A stretch of 15,015 bases of DNA. Source: Verrucomicrobiia bacterium. Lineage in GTDB: Bacteria; Verrucomicrobiota; Verrucomicrobiia; Opitutales; Opitutaceae. The notes under the pieces are model-generated. The model worked only from the letters and a program-made list of their open reading frames with translations. It had not been told where the DNA came from and searched no databases. The stretch is taken from assembly GCA_030424825.1 (NCBI GenBank), contig JAUHWE010000031.1:1-15015 (forward strand). Reading direction: 5' to 3'. The position numbers and the translations under genes were made by a program. Position 1 is the stretch's first letter; each line of letters begins with the position of its first letter. Positions 14,508 to 15,015 of this stretch are shown here, piece by piece.

Positions 14508-15015
14508 ATGAAGAAGGAATCGATTGCGATTGTTGGCATAGGCTGCCGGTTTCCGGGTGGGGCTTCGTCCCCGAAAGCATTCTGGAACTTGCTGCGAAAG
14601 AAGAAGGACGCGATCGTCGATGTTCCACCGGAGCGTTGGGACATTCGGCGGTTCTATGACGAAGATCCTGGCAAACCAGGGAAGACCTATGTGAAGCAGG
14701 GCGGTTTTCTGAAGGAGAAGATAGACCGCTTTGATCCTCTCTTCTTTGGGATTTCCCCTCGTGAAGCGGAGAATCTGGACCCGCAACAGCGAATGCTTTT
14801 AGAAGTAACCTGGGAGGCGTTTGAGGATGGGGGGCTAATCGAGTCAGAACTTAGAGGGAGTTTAACGGGTGTTTTCGTAGGCGGCTTTTGCATGGACAGC
14901 ATGCTCATGCGGTTCGGTCAGCTGAATCGCGAGGTAGCCAATTCCCATTCGGCAGCGAGCTCGACGATGACCATGCTGTCGAATCGGATATCGTACACCT
15001 TTGACTTGAAGGGGC
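14508..15015 (+). CDS. Type I polyketide synthase, N-terminal ketosynthase (partial)
   Basis: The ATG at 14508 starts a frame open to the window end (169 codons). It encodes the beginning of a beta-ketoacyl synthase domain of the modular or iterative type I PKS kind: IAIVGIGCRFPGGASSP (6-22), FWNLLRKKKDAIVDVPPERW, FDPLFFGISPREAENLDPQQ and RMLLEVTWEAFEDGG, ending in STMTMLSNRISYTFDLKG. The active-site cysteine (usual DTACSSSL context) should lie just past the window edge. Because the ketosynthase starts at residue 1, this is the first domain of its polypeptide, with no loading or docking domain before it. The first codon lies 9 bases after the methyltransferase stop. Downstream domains and product cannot be judged here. 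Confidence 0.9.
   Translation, partial: MKKESIAIVGIGCRFPGGASSPKAFWNLLRKKKDAIVDVPPERWDIRRFYDEDPGKPGKTYVKQGGFLKEKIDRFDPLFFGISPREAENLDPQQRMLLEVTWEAFEDGGLIESELRGSLTGVFVGGFCMDSMLMRFGQLNREVANSHSAASSTMTMLSNRISYTFDLKG

Noticed and set aside
14313..14786. 157-codon minus-strand frame across the methyltransferase/PKS boundary
   Set aside because: It is antisense to two genes with intact catalytic motifs and has no recognisable domain.

Overview
The window looks like part of a verrucomicrobial genome, most like Opitutae/Puniceicoccales. This is an inference from gene content: a NamZ-type (DUF1343) muramidase, a DUF2062 membrane protein, secreted SMP-30 and TIM-barrel sugar enzymes, an RNase E/G with a lysine-rich N-terminus, a two-ACT threonine deaminase, moderate GC, and few clear Shine-Dalgarno sites. 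No rRNA, tRNA, CRISPR array, insertion sequence or phage gene is visible.

Layout. Bases 1 to about 325 are strikingly GC-rich and do not fit the gene they abut. They interrupt the 3' end of a minus-strand sugar-phosphate isomerase/epimerase gene (324-1196). Four minus-strand housekeeping or catabolic genes follow: NamZ-like exo-muramidase (1422-2732), DUF2062 protein (2809-3372), glycerate kinase (3590-4768) and a membrane-anchored BON protein (4831-5328). A divergent spacer leads to a secreted SMP-30/gluconolactonase-like protein (5481-6500, plus). That gene converges on a minus-strand block, probably one operon: rodA, then RNase E/G, then a methyltransferase with a C-terminal beta-sandwich tail (10738 down to 6515).

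A 530-base spacer (10739-11269) holds an orphan plus-strand terminator with possible structured RNA upstream, another stem-loop, and a BIME-like inverted repeat. From there everything is on the plus strand: an Hsp15-like S4 RNA-binding protein, a 59-residue two-helix membrane protein, biosynthetic threonine deaminase (ilvA), an M.HhaI-like DNA cytosine methyltransferase, and the first 169 codons of a type I polyketide synthase. The last four are packed with overlaps or gaps of about 10 bases, so they may be one transcription unit.

The most interesting parts are the compact right-hand block (small membrane protein, ilvA, solitary DNA methyltransferase, PKS), the intergenic RNA/repeat region at 10.8-11.2 kb, and the broken left end, which may be an assembly chimera. 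I do not see a clear-cut new defence or mobile system.
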